From Massariosphaeria phaeospora (lineage: Eukaryota; Ascomycota; Dothideomycetes; Pleosporales): 64,000 bases of DNA. The stretch is from assembly GCA_011032825.1 (NCBI GenBank), contig JAADJZ010000012.1:868001-932000 (forward strand), in the 5' to 3' direction. Of the stretch, positions 14,004 to 22,929 are shown piece after piece. Position numbers and translations under genes: made by a program. How positions within the stretch are numbered: position 1 is the first letter of the stretch; the number at the start of each line of letters is the position of its first letter. The notes beneath the pieces are model-generated. The model searched no databases. It worked only from the letters and a program-made list of their open reading frames with translations, and was not told the DNA's origin.

Positions 14004-14834
14004 TTAGTATTGTCCAAATTGGGATTCGTCTGGTGAGGTGCCAGTCAACCACACCCGTAGCTCTGCTAGAGCATCTAAATCGTTGCACACTTGTGATATA
14101 TTCACTTGCGGGTCACACCATCCATATGTGCGCTTGGCCATTCCAAGGTCCTTCCCGGGAGCGCAGCTCGTCTCGAAATCGATGATGATTGGGGACTCAT
14201 TTTCGCTCAGCATGATGTTTGCAGGGTTTATATCGTTATGGATCAAACCAAGGCTATGAAGGTATCGTATGCCTTCTTCGATCTGGGGCAGGTAACGACT
14301 TGCCCGTATACGCAATTGGACGCGGTCTTGTGAAAGGATGAAGGCCGACTTATTGAGGATGCCAGGATTGAGTCTGTCTTGCAGACTCCCAGTATATTTC
14401 TTGAAACATAAGCCGATGATTCGGTTGTTCGCGACTTTGCAACCCTGAAATTCGATAAGATTGCGATGCGGAAATCGTGAAATGATCTCACAGGTGGTGA
14501 GCTCCCGTAGGACGAGTTCGGCGAGGTTATTTCCTCCATCAAACGACATCAAATTTGGTGTTTTGATGTACCATTTTTCCGGAGAGGTTGCGATGCTGCA
14601 CCCGAGTCTGACTGTGGGATAGGACGAGTCTGGAGGAATATGCCGAACGTCTAGTAGCTTCTTGGGGTCGACCTTTCCCCGGTCGAAGAATTTCGCCTTG
14701 AAGGTGGCGCCATCCTGTGCGAACAAGACCGATGTATAGGCAAACTGCGGGCTTGTAGTAGTGAGCTTAAAAGTTTGAGTAGTTTGTAGAATTTGGATCA
14801 TGATGTCTTCTAGCAATGGAGAGGTGACAGACAT
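14004..14834 (-). CDS. Fungal-type protein kinase-like protein
   Basis: Single-exon protein of 276 residues if it starts at the ATG at 14834; there is no earlier in-frame ATG, only a TTG 17 codons upstream. The kinase fold is recognisable: YIKTPNL with the presumed ATP-binding Lys, a Glu in LRELTTCEII, PHRNLIEFQGC, hinge region CFKKYTGSLQDRL, the catalytic loop IHNDINPANIML (HxDxxxxN kept, Arg of HRD replaced by Asn) and the metal-binding DFE in place of DFG, followed by a Gly/Trp-rich activation segment (KRTYGWCDPQ). It matches a lineage-expanded family of small kinase-like proteins in Pezizomycotina, often of unknown substrate. Catalysis is plausible but the changed HRD and DFG motifs leave it open. 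Confidence 0.75.
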   Translation of the reverse strand: MSVTSPLLEDIMIQILQTTQTFKLTTTSPQFAYTSVLFAQDGATFKAKFFDRGKVDPKKLLDVRHIPPDSSYPTVRLGCSIATSPEKWYIKTPNLMSFDGGNNLAELVLRELTTCEIISRFPHRNLIEFQGCKVANNRIIGLCFKKYTGSLQDRLNPGILNKSAFILSQDRVQLRIRASRYLPQIEEGIRYLHSLGLIHNDINPANIMLSENESPIIIDFETSCAPGKDLGMAKRTYGWCDPQVNISQVCNDLDALAELRVWLTGTSPDESQFGQY

Positions 14835-15777
14835 GAGTAACGCCTTGTTATTTGAATTTAAGTCTAGCGTCTGTGCGCAAAGCAATTTTACCCCACGTGC
14901 ACGTCCTTACTAGACTCATATAACCCTAACTTTACAGCCAACAAATCTTCGTCGCGAGCGTTGAGCGGGAGGGAAGATGGGCGCCCGACGTAGTTTGAAC
15001 AATTTTAAAGCTACGCCACTAAAAGCCACTTTCGTCGGTTTTGGGGGTGGCCGCGACCGCGATAGCTTTGACAAGAGCTTGTCGCAGCTACTAAGGCACA
15101 ACAAGCTGCCCCTGTCTTCCGGAGATGCAAAAAGTGATACCCGAGAATTTCTTAGGTACAGGTCTATTGCCAAAACTCATATGGTCGGTTGATCTCCTAG
15201 CTACCTCCCTCGCCAATCGATTAAAGTGTTGGCAAAAGAAGCCAGAGTGGATAGCGAACTTTCCTGGAGGCTCTTTGCAGGCTTCTGGAAGCGTGATGTG
15301 TGTAGGGTATGAGAGAGAAGAAGTAGGTGCAGAGGTATACCCAGTAAGCAGCTCCTCCTCGCAGCATTGGAGGCGGTAAAGGTAAGAGAAGTGCAAACAG
15401 CAGTTTGTCATACTGCACTGCCGGCATACTGCAGCAAATTAAGAAGGATGGCGTGTCATGATAGCAATGAGAGCCGTTTGCAGTATGCCTCTGTGGCGAG
15501 TAAAGACCTAAAACTTGTTCTGTAGTGAGCTAGCTGCAGCAGACGGCCTCGAATACTTGTGGGTTGACACCTGCTGCATCGACAAGTCCAGAAACGATCA
15601 GTTGAATGCCCGTGCAATATGTGGATCACAAGCATGATGGAGGCTATCGTACATATATCAACAAGATAGACTCCCTACAGAGCTACCTACGCATTAGGAA
15701 GAGAGTCGTGGCGCATGGACAGCAGAGACTCCACATACTACTACTCAGAGGTAGCCTTCCATGTCCGTACAGGGCTC
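14835..15777. other. Gene-poor stretch with relic sequence
   Basis: Between the kinase-like gene and the DUF7924 gene. It holds a HET-domain fragment near 15530-15650 (listed separately) and otherwise only short broken frames, consistent with a decaying accessory region. Confidence 0.5.
15535..15650 (+). pseudogene. Relic of a HET (heterokaryon incompatibility) domain gene
   Basis: The plus-strand translation from about 15538 reads ADGLEYLWVDTCCIDKS and then runs into a stop. This peptide is the signature motif of the HET domain (GLxYLWVDTCCIDK). No start, no remaining domain and no splice solution are visible on either side, so it is a fragment rather than a gene. It lies between a kinase-like gene and a DUF7924 gene, fitting an accessory, fast-changing block. 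Confidence 0.7.
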
Positions 15778-17490
15778 CTATTTTTCCACATGTCTTCTCG
15801 ACCTTTTCGTGGCTTCTTGTTGGGTGAACGAGGTGTTTGGAGTGAAATCCCCAGTACCTGAACGACTATCATCTTCTCCCGTTCGAGATGCCGGTTCCAC
15901 GAAGGATCGTGAGAGATGACGGGATTCCAACTCTTGCGAGAGTCCAGAGTCTTGTGGAAGCGGCGCGACATCAAAATCCAACTCCGGAGGCAAATCATCA
16001 ATAGCTAGGCAGAGTCGTTTAAAGTGAGTTGGCATCCATGCATCGTAAACATTCTTCGTAAATTTATACGCCGTCCATTTCTCTCTCCCCTCCAGCTCCT
16101 GAAAGCTAAAATTGCGGATTGAGTGGCGGTAGAAGGTAGTTTTCGGCCCATCAATGACAGCATAGTGACCGTAGATCCGGACTGACTGATCATCGTGCGA
16201 GACCGAGAAGGCGAGGATTTCTCGATTGATCTCGTCCTCGCGTTTGACGAGCCGGAAAAGCTCGACAACAGCCCTTACTGCGAGCGTCATGCTGTGCGCA
16301 TTCTGTCGGTCGGCGATGTCGAGGGCCGCAGCGCCGCACTTTACTTCACACGTGAGAAACGGGAAGTACATGTAGTATGTGGCCATGAAGAAGGATTGGT
16401 CACCGGCGATGAAGTCACCGATGAAAGGTGCAAGCTTCTCGCGCTGCTCTTCCGTAAACGCCTCCCGCTTGAATCCGACAGAGTAGTCGGGCTGCGGACG
16501 GGTCCCAGTCAGAGGGACAGAGTTGTTCCAGCCTTCGTTGACACTTTCAATGAGATGTCGGAGGTGTTTGGCGCCATGCTTTTTGCCACGTATTGCTAGG
16601 GACTGAGCAGAAGGGACAATTAACCGAGAGATATCCTGAAAAACCTTGGCTTCGTTCCGGTTTCGCAGCATGTCACAGGTGTCCTGGAAAAACTCGTCCT
16701 CAAACATAGATTCCCCAGGAATTGTTTGTTCGGTCTCTAGCAAGGTCTGGCAGCAGCCTTTACTTTCCTTCGAGACGCCCTCTTCATTTTCTCCCACATA
16801 TCTGCCCATGTAGCTCCCTTTAGTTTCAAGTAAGATTTCATATCGCGCAGTCGTATAAGGAGCACTTTTCTCCTCTCTCGGCTTCTGATCGCTGGGCGTG
16901 ATTGAGCTTGCCGCGAGAGAACCCTCCGATCGTTTGCGGCGAAGGGAAGGCGTCGACTTCCTCCTTGCAAGCAGATGGTTCATTGTGTCCTCTGGCTCAA
17001 AATAGTCTTTAGGCCATGTTTGTTCCCTCCGCCAGTAATCAACAGGATCAATGGGCGTCTCGATGGCCGGTCTCGTAGCGGTAAACTCTGGGGGAGATGT
17101 TCGCGGTCGCTTTGAGAAGGACGCGGTCGTGACGTCGACGGGTAGGTCTTCGGCTTCACGCGATCGTTTTTGACCCCTGCGCTGGGGAGTTGTTGATCGA
17201 AATTCAGCCTGGGTCGGCATGAGAGGGACAACACGACATACCCTTTGCTGCAAAGTCTTCTTCGCCGTAGGAGAACGTTGTTGTTCAGCGTATTCGCCAG
17301 ACTTGGGGCTCAGGCGTGCACTTCTACGGGGAGGTCTCTGTTCTTTGCGCACACCTTGAGGACGTTTCCCTGCTGCTGGCAAGTTAGCAGGCAGTTGGTT
17401 GGATGGAATCAGCAAAAACCCACCTTGATCGCTCTGTTTCGACTGTTGCCGCCGTGTCTGAGGGGCTAACCTGTCGCGATTGTGGGCCAT
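15778..17490 (-). CDS. DUF7924-type fungal protein, possible PD-(D/E)XK-like core
   Basis: Intronless 570-residue protein. The first 250 residues are basic and disordered (many Arg/Lys/Pro/Ser, with possible nuclear localisation signals such as RRGQKRSREAE and KRPRTSPPE). The C-terminal half carries the conserved domain I associate with DUF7924 in Pezizomycotina: YFPFLTCEVKCG, then LDIADRQNAHSMTLAVRAVVELFRL and IYGHYAVIDG. The spacing of Asp (AGDQSFF) to the ExK of CEVKC resembles the core of PD-(D/E)XK nucleases; that is inference. Function is unknown; such proteins occur in large, variable families. The start ATG lies in MAHNRDRLAP; no upstream alternative was preferred. Confidence 0.8.
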   Translation of the reverse strand: MAHNRDRLAPQTRRQQSKQSDQGGFLLIPSNQLPANLPAAGKRPQGVRKEQRPPRRSARLSPKSGEYAEQQRSPTAKKTLQQRVCRVVPLMPTQAEFRSTTPQRRGQKRSREAEDLPVDVTTASFSKRPRTSPPEFTATRPAIETPIDPVDYWRREQTWPKDYFEPEDTMNHLLARRKSTPSLRRKRSEGSLAASSITPSDQKPREEKSAPYTTARYEILLETKGSYMGRYVGENEEGVSKESKGCCQTLLETEQTIPGESMFEDEFFQDTCDMLRNRNEAKVFQDISRLIVPSAQSLAIRGKKHGAKHLRHLIESVNEGWNNSVPLTGTRPQPDYSVGFKREAFTEEQREKLAPFIGDFIAGDQSFFMATYYMYFPFLTCEVKCGAAALDIADRQNAHSMTLAVRAVVELFRLVKREDEINREILAFSVSHDDQSVRIYGHYAVIDGPKTTFYRHSIRNFSFQELEGREKWTAYKFTKNVYDAWMPTHFKRLCLAIDDLPPELDFDVAPLPQDSGLSQELESRHLSRSFVEPASRTGEDDSRSGTGDFTPNTSFTQQEATKRSRRHVEK

Positions 17491-18183
17491 TTCGACTGTT
17501 GGTGGGGGAAAGACGGTATCCTTATATGGCCGGCGCGTTCAGTGGTAGAAGGATGCGAATTGCGATGACACGAGAGCGGGCTGGAGATTGCGAGGTCTTG
17601 GCATGACCATTGGGCGCGTGCATTCCTTGGCGACAGGTAGATGAGTCACAGCTCACTGCGGGGCTCCTTAGCGCTGGTGGACTTGACAGGGTAGCGGTCC
17701 AGCATGTGAAAGAAATCCAGACTGATGTAAGCAGTCGCTTAGCGCGAAATCTCAACGCGTACACCCACCTGCAGTCTTCGCAAGCCCTCAATTGACTGTA
17801 ATAAAGTGGTTTACGCGGACTACAACGCGTCTCGACTCCCGTATGTATATATATCAGGTGTGCACCGCTTGTATATGATGTGCGTGGTGTCTGGATGGCT
17901 CCAGCCGTATGCTCCAATCAGACGCGACGCCGGTACCCACCAACTGAGTCACACAACGCTGTCAGCTTCTCCAGCATAGCGACGACAACAGCCTGGCTTG
18001 TTGATACATAACGCAATATGCGAACCCATCCAAGGACAACAGTCAAAGGGACAGTGAAAGGCAAAGCTAGGAAGAAGCTGTCGAGCCCAAAGATCTATTC
18101 AGCCTCTATCAAGATCCTTGAATATCTGGCCAAGCAGTGGCTATTTTCAAAGTCCCCACAATGAGCACGTTAGCAACAAACCC
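17491..18183. other. Intergenic stretch upstream of the DUF7924 gene
   Basis: About 690 bp. Contains an alternating TA run (tatgtatatatatc) near 17843-17856 and no supported gene or element copy. Confidence 0.5.
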
Positions 18184-19493
18184 CTAGAAAGCAACTGGTG
18201 GCTGCCCTGGTAGCGACTCAAGCCAACCATCGATAGGCTCATCCACAACCGGGGCCTTAGCACACTCGTTCGCCTTCTCCACGCTCTGCGTCTCTAACAC
18301 TGGGCAATCGACGCCGCATGTCTTGTCCATCGCTCTTTGTAGAGCATCGCCCTTCCATCCGAACAAGTAGTCGCCATGCCAGCCATACCCAGTAGCATCA
18401 TCCATGCTGAAGACAAAGGGCTGGCTGCCGTCTGTGGGCCACATGGACTGGTCGTTGAAGGCAGATGTATTCCATATTGCCTCGTACAAGATTTGTGGGA
18501 GCTTTACCGGGTGACTGGCATGGGTCAGCGTTCGTTCTCTATCTTCAGCTGAGTCTACTGCGTCTCCGTCTGGCAGACCAAGCACGTGTTAGGAAGACGC
18601 AAGATGTAAGCTACTCACGTAGACGGACATTCCCACTGCGTCTCGAAAGTTCCCTTGGACGGATATGCAACATGACTTTTATGGTCCGGGCTATCGACGT
18701 TGACTCCATCCCAGCACGTTGGAAAGAAGTTGTTGCTCCGTAGACCGTATGGACATGGCTTGGTAGGGAAGTGGCGCGTATCCCAAACACCGCCGATCTC
18801 TGAATTCGCAGGAGCAGGACCCCATGGCTCAGTAAAGCAGCGGAAGGCTATGCTTTTGAACTCGTCGCGGTTAGGGCTAGGTTCGCGGTAGGCCGGGTCG
18901 CCGATGAGCATTCGGAATCCCTTGGTGAGATGTCAGCATCTGCTATGATTGGAGAAGCATCGCCCCAGGAGGGAAGGGCTCACGGGTTTGAAAGCAGTCA
19001 CTTTAGTCTTCTTGTCATACGGGGCGGTGTAATACACCGTCATACCACCCCGCTGCTTCTCGAGCCCGAGGTTAGCCATCAACGGCACACGGTGGTAAGA
19101 TCCATTCCGGTGTCGGAAAAACAGAACTGCAGTCCAATAGTTCGAGAAGTCCTCGCTAAAAGTACACGTCGTGCATGTTGCTTCATCGGAGATGTTCATC
19201 GACGGATCCATTGTAGCTGCGAGCGCGTTGCCGCCAACGAACTGATGTAGATGGGGTGACGGAACTACGCCAGGTGTTACGAGCCTGAAGCAACGTCAGA
19301 ACCTTGACTCTATGTCCATTGCTTGCGGACTGAGGTCTTACGGGTCGATGCGTTGGATATTGAGCTCGGAGCAGGAGAATCGCAAGAAATCGTTGAATGT
19401 AGGCCCGTCAGGGGTCGATGAGTTTTGCGCCATAGCATGGACTGCCATGAGTACCAGAGTGATGGTATATCCCGGGTTCCACTGTAACTGCAT
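18184..19493 (-). CDS. Secreted DUF1996 domain protein
   Basis: Predicted extracellular protein of 361 residues. Exons (minus): 19342-19493, 18984-19284, 18619-18920, 18184-18514; all introns GT-AG and in phase. A signal peptide is evident in the first 23 residues (MQLQWNPGYTITLVLMAVHA then cleavage near AMAQ). The DUF1996 domain follows: FLRFSCSEL, SPHLHQFVGGNA, CTTCTFSEDFSNYWTAVLFFRH, GGMTVYYTAPYD, FRMLIGDP, RSNNFFPTCWDGVNVDSPDHKSHVAYPS, HPVKLPQILYEA and GYGWHGDYLFGW. Conserved Cys and His residues suggest disulfides and perhaps metal binding. The biochemical role of the family is not settled; it is common in secretomes of wood and plant-associated fungi. Start chosen because it gives the signal peptide. 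Confidence 0.9.
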
Positions 19494-20352
19494 GATGCTT
19501 AGTTTTCTGCCCACAGCAATAGAAGAGGGAAATGAGTCGTGACGCTTGCAAACAGTACGACTTTCCAAACGCGAATATAGAACAATCCCCACATTCTACC
19601 ACGACCTACAAAGTGCCAGTCTGCCATATCCGCGATGTGGGGAAGAGGGGAAGGATGCGCGTGTAGTTAATATGCTGTTCAGCCAATGGCCTGCCTGGTC
19701 TTTCAGTTGATAGTGGAATTATAAAGGAAGAAAGCATTGGATCAATATATCTTACAGACCAAAATATGCAGGCGAGGACCAACCTAAAGAATACCGGACT
19801 TCTTCTCGACGTTCTGCCGATTGCTCTGACATAAGTATATGAGCATTCAAGCACGGTATAAGCTGGTATGAGGAGATTCGACTGATCAATAGCGAGGAGT
19901 CGTATAAGCTGAGAAATGGCAGTACATAATCCATGTTGAGAAGACGATGCTTGTCGCGTGGGTACTGGAAACCGTTCATGTGCAGTACAACAACCGGAAG
20001 AGTTCCGAGTCTCCACCGACTTCATAATCGCGACTGGAAAGACCCTGATAATTCGACTTGAATGCATGCTCGGCTCCTGAGCAGTCTATGGCTGCTCTCG
20101 GGGCTATCTAGAGCGCAAGAATCAGAGTTGTGGGTTGAGTGTTGAGACGTCGTGACGTCGTGACAGAGAACGAACCTTGGAACCATTGAAGAAGTGACGC
20201 TCCCACATCGCTGGGACACGTCCGCACTCTCATCCAGGCCACCACCCCTGACACTCAACTGGCCCCAACCACACAAACAACAAGATTTCAAGCTCTCTAC
20301 GAACGCCTTAGGAACGCCCTGTTGATTGCCGTCGGTCCCGATTTCCATTGAC

Positions 20353-20676
20353 ATTGCTTCAGGGGGTTGTTAACGCGCACCCCAATAGCAGTATATCGCG
20401 CACCCCAATAAGGCCCTGCTCGCCAATCAAGTCCCTGCCTTCAACGCCACACTGATTGAAGCTACTCGCAAGGTCAAAAAGCGATGTTTTCAAATTGAAG
20501 AAAATACCTTCATTTTTGGAGCTTTTCCCTTCAAAAAGACGGTCTATCTTGAATAAGCAATGTTTCTATATCTGAACTTTTTCCGCTCTAAAAAGTGTCT
20601 TCGTTGTGGCCAGATCCTTATTGGGGTGCGCGATATTGCGCTATTAGGGTGCGCGTTAACAACCCCCATTGCTTCA
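20353..20676. mobile_element. Mutator-like MITE with 9-bp target-site duplication
   Basis: Element 20362-20667 (306 bp). Its ends are inverted repeats of about 50 bp: the left end begins GGGGGTTGTTAACGCGCACC and the complement of the right end begins GGGGGTTGTTAACGCGCACC too, continuing through AATAGC and ATATCGCGCACCCCAATAAGG with a few mismatches. It is flanked by a perfect 9-bp direct repeat ATTGCTTCA (20353-20361 and 20668-20676). Long TIRs plus a 9-bp duplication are typical of Mutator-like elements. No transposase frame is present in the roughly 200-bp AT-rich interior, so it is non-autonomous. Confidence 0.93.
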
Positions 20677-21034
20677 CCCTCAATGACGCCATACCCTTCA
20701 ACACCACCGCCACCACCACCCTAACAGCAACCCCACGCGACCCTCCCTACCCTCTCCAGCTTCGTCTTCCGTCTCACGAGCCATGGCCAAACAGCCCGTA
20801 ACAGCCCCTCTACACTCACTGTCGCAAGTCCTCGGCTGCACCGTCTGAAACGCAACCCCCGCCGCATGCTCCGCTCCGCTCCGCACCGCACCGCGCTCAC
20901 ACGAGGACCCGCGACCACGCGCCGGACGCCATAGCCAACGCCACCGTTCCTGACAGAATTCATTGCCGACCAAGATACGGAGAGTAGATACAATACATTT
21001 TCGGTATTCTTTTGCCAGAATCAAGGATCTGAGT

Positions 21035-21100
21035 AACGGGTAAAAAGTCTCTCTTTGTATTTCCAAAGCCTTATTGTATCTAGCAGACTAGGTACTGTCC
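21035..21100 (-). repeat. Short dispersed TIR element, copy H (core only)
   Basis: On the minus strand reads gtacctagtctgctagatacaataaggctttgg, matching the family core. Element ends were not identified. Confidence 0.55.
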
Positions 21101-21474
21101 AAGTAGGGCTTGTAGAAGTACAACCACACCTAGACTGTGAATCACAAACGAACCATGCCAGGGTGCTGACGCGCTGCCGTCGCAACCGAACGACTCTCGA
21201 GGTAAGCGTTCGGAGGGTACTCCGCGGTGGCGCTGAGCTCGACATGAGAGGTTGGAGAGGTTTGGGCGAGGCATTGACGCTCGTGTTTCATGAGCGCGGT
21301 GCCTGGGCCGAACCATCGCAGGTGGGTTTTTTCTTTAATATGCTGGGAAGACGCGTGCAAACTGGATATTCCAACGTATTGTGTTTTGCGCATTGGGCAG
21401 TTCTGTACTTTTCGTAAACAATCGATCTTTCTACTACTACTACTACCACCACTACAACCCACCTCACCGCCAGC

Positions 21475-21978
21475 ATGCTCACCAACCGCCGCTCCATGCT
21501 GCCGCCCCCCAGCGCTGCAGTCCCCCACCCCAACAACCGTGCCTCCTCCTACCAGGCCCTCGCGCCCCCTATCGACTCGACCCCCAACCCCAGCAGCCGC
21601 ACGCCCTCCATCCTCACCACCACGACACCGACCCTCCCAGGCCACCGCATCACGCACGTCATCGGCACCGTGCATGGCCTCACGACGTGCGCGCGCAAAG
21701 ACACCAAATCGTTTCTGAAGTCCATGGGCGCAGGCAACGAAGCCAAGTCGCTGACGCAAATGCTGTACAACGCGCGCGACCAGGCCATCGAGCGCATGGT
21801 GCGCGACTGCGTGGCCCAGGGCGGCAATGCCGTTGTCGGCCTCGGCTTTGGCGAGAGCGAGATCTTGGGCTTTGCGCAGGTCAGCGTCTATGGCACGGCG
21901 GTGCTGGTCGAGCACGAGAGGGAGCCCAAGGTCGACAGTAACCGGTATACGTTCAACAGCGACTCGACGCTCGCATGA
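21475..21978 (+). CDS. YbjQ/UPF0145 family protein (putative heavy-metal-binding domain)
   Basis: Intronless 167-residue protein. Residues 1-50 are Pro/Ser-rich and disordered. The rest is the YbjQ-type domain: LPGHRITHVIGTVHGLTTCARKD, then SLTQMLYNARDQAIERM, and the conserved GGNAVVGLGFGESEI and VSVYGTAVLVE. In bacteria the domain forms ring-like pentamers and was named heavy-metal binding, but function in fungi is not established. The start ATG at 21475 follows a CU-rich leader (ctactactactaccacc), a common fungal 5' UTR feature. Confidence 0.85.
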   Translation: MLTNRRSMLPPPSAAVPHPNNRASSYQALAPPIDSTPNPSSRTPSILTTTTPTLPGHRITHVIGTVHGLTTCARKDTKSFLKSMGAGNEAKSLTQMLYNARDQAIERMVRDCVAQGGNAVVGLGFGESEILGFAQVSVYGTAVLVEHEREPKVDSNRYTFNSDSTLA

Positions 21979-22929
21979 CGCGTTTGGTGGGCCGTTCAGC
22001 TGGATATGGACGGCTGAGTTGGGTTGGTTGACCTGCGAGGCGGTGGCCTGGCATGGAACAATAGATCTGCGACAACACAACGAAGCTCAGCACAGCACCC
22101 CCTGTTTTTCGGCGTTTTGCAGGCGTATATACCACGGGACGGACGACACACGATGATACCAAAAAGCGGAATCGTTCAAAGGAAGCAATTTCTTCCAGCT
22201 AGCTCTTCCGGAGGCAGATGATGAGAAAGAAGTCGGCCCCCAACATGACGATTTTTTTTTTCTGCGGGGCCGGCGGGAGGACGGACGTATAACGACGACG
22301 AAAGAGCTTAGCAGTGCGTAATGCGGGAAAAGACCTGTCTAGATGTGGAGCGATTCTTTCTGTACCTTTAGCTTTCTTGTAATTGCGTTATGTTTGTTGA
22401 ATGGGTGATAACATATGTTCTTGCAAACACCGTTCCCGTTGCAAGCGCTCTGCTTAGACGAAAGTGGGTGATCAAAAATACCTTGGCCAGATACAATAGG
22501 CTTTGTGAAGGTAGCATCAATCCCCAAAGATGCTGAAATCTCTTATACCGTCGAGAGGATTGGGGGGTGACGACATGTCGAACGGCCAAGACTTGCGCCT
22601 TGACAGTACCGCTCTTAATCCGTTGAAAGCATTTCAACGGTAAGCTCGTAGGCCGGCTACATACCATAACGCTTTGTACATGCCTTGGTCATCCTTTGCG
22701 CTCGTGCTGGAAACTATTGTGTAGCCTGGAGCTTTAAGCGGATGAAGGCACCCGGTAGGGAATCACTGCACGAACTTGGGTATCAGGCAACTTTATTTCG
22801 CCGCCACAGCCGGTTCAGAGTTTGGAAGTACTGTTATTGTACAGTCTGACAAATCTTGGGATATATGTGAGTCAAACAAGAAAAAACCATCTAGGTGTAA
22901 GGCAACTATGATCTGCAAGATGCGATCAG
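21979..22929. other. Intergenic stretch with one dispersed element
   Basis: Lies between convergent genes (UPF0145 and the Zn2Cys6 regulator). Apart from element copy E near 22470-22575 nothing is recognised. Confidence 0.5.
22470..22575 (+). repeat. Short dispersed TIR element, copy E
   Basis: Contains the core ccagatacaataggctttgtgaagg and the right half tgctgaaatctcttataccgtcgagaggattggggggtg, whose GGGGGGTG end matches the copy in the P450 intron. The left end is degenerate. Confidence 0.65.

Larger units (their letters stand above)
19494..21474. other. Gene-poor 2-kb region with a MITE
   Basis: Between the DUF1996 gene and the UPF0145 gene. It holds a 306-bp inverted-repeat element at 20362-20667 and one dispersed-element copy near 21035-21100. 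Remaining open frames are short and without motifs. Confidence 0.6.

Noticed and set aside
21142..22080. 312-codon minus-strand open frame
   Set aside because: It lies opposite the UPF0145 gene, whose conserved motifs show that the plus strand is coding. The long frame is a GC-rich shadow.
22650..22690. Further dispersed-element core near 22660 (ccataacgctttgtaca)
   Set aside because: Only a short partial match to the core; could be chance, so not listed as a copy.
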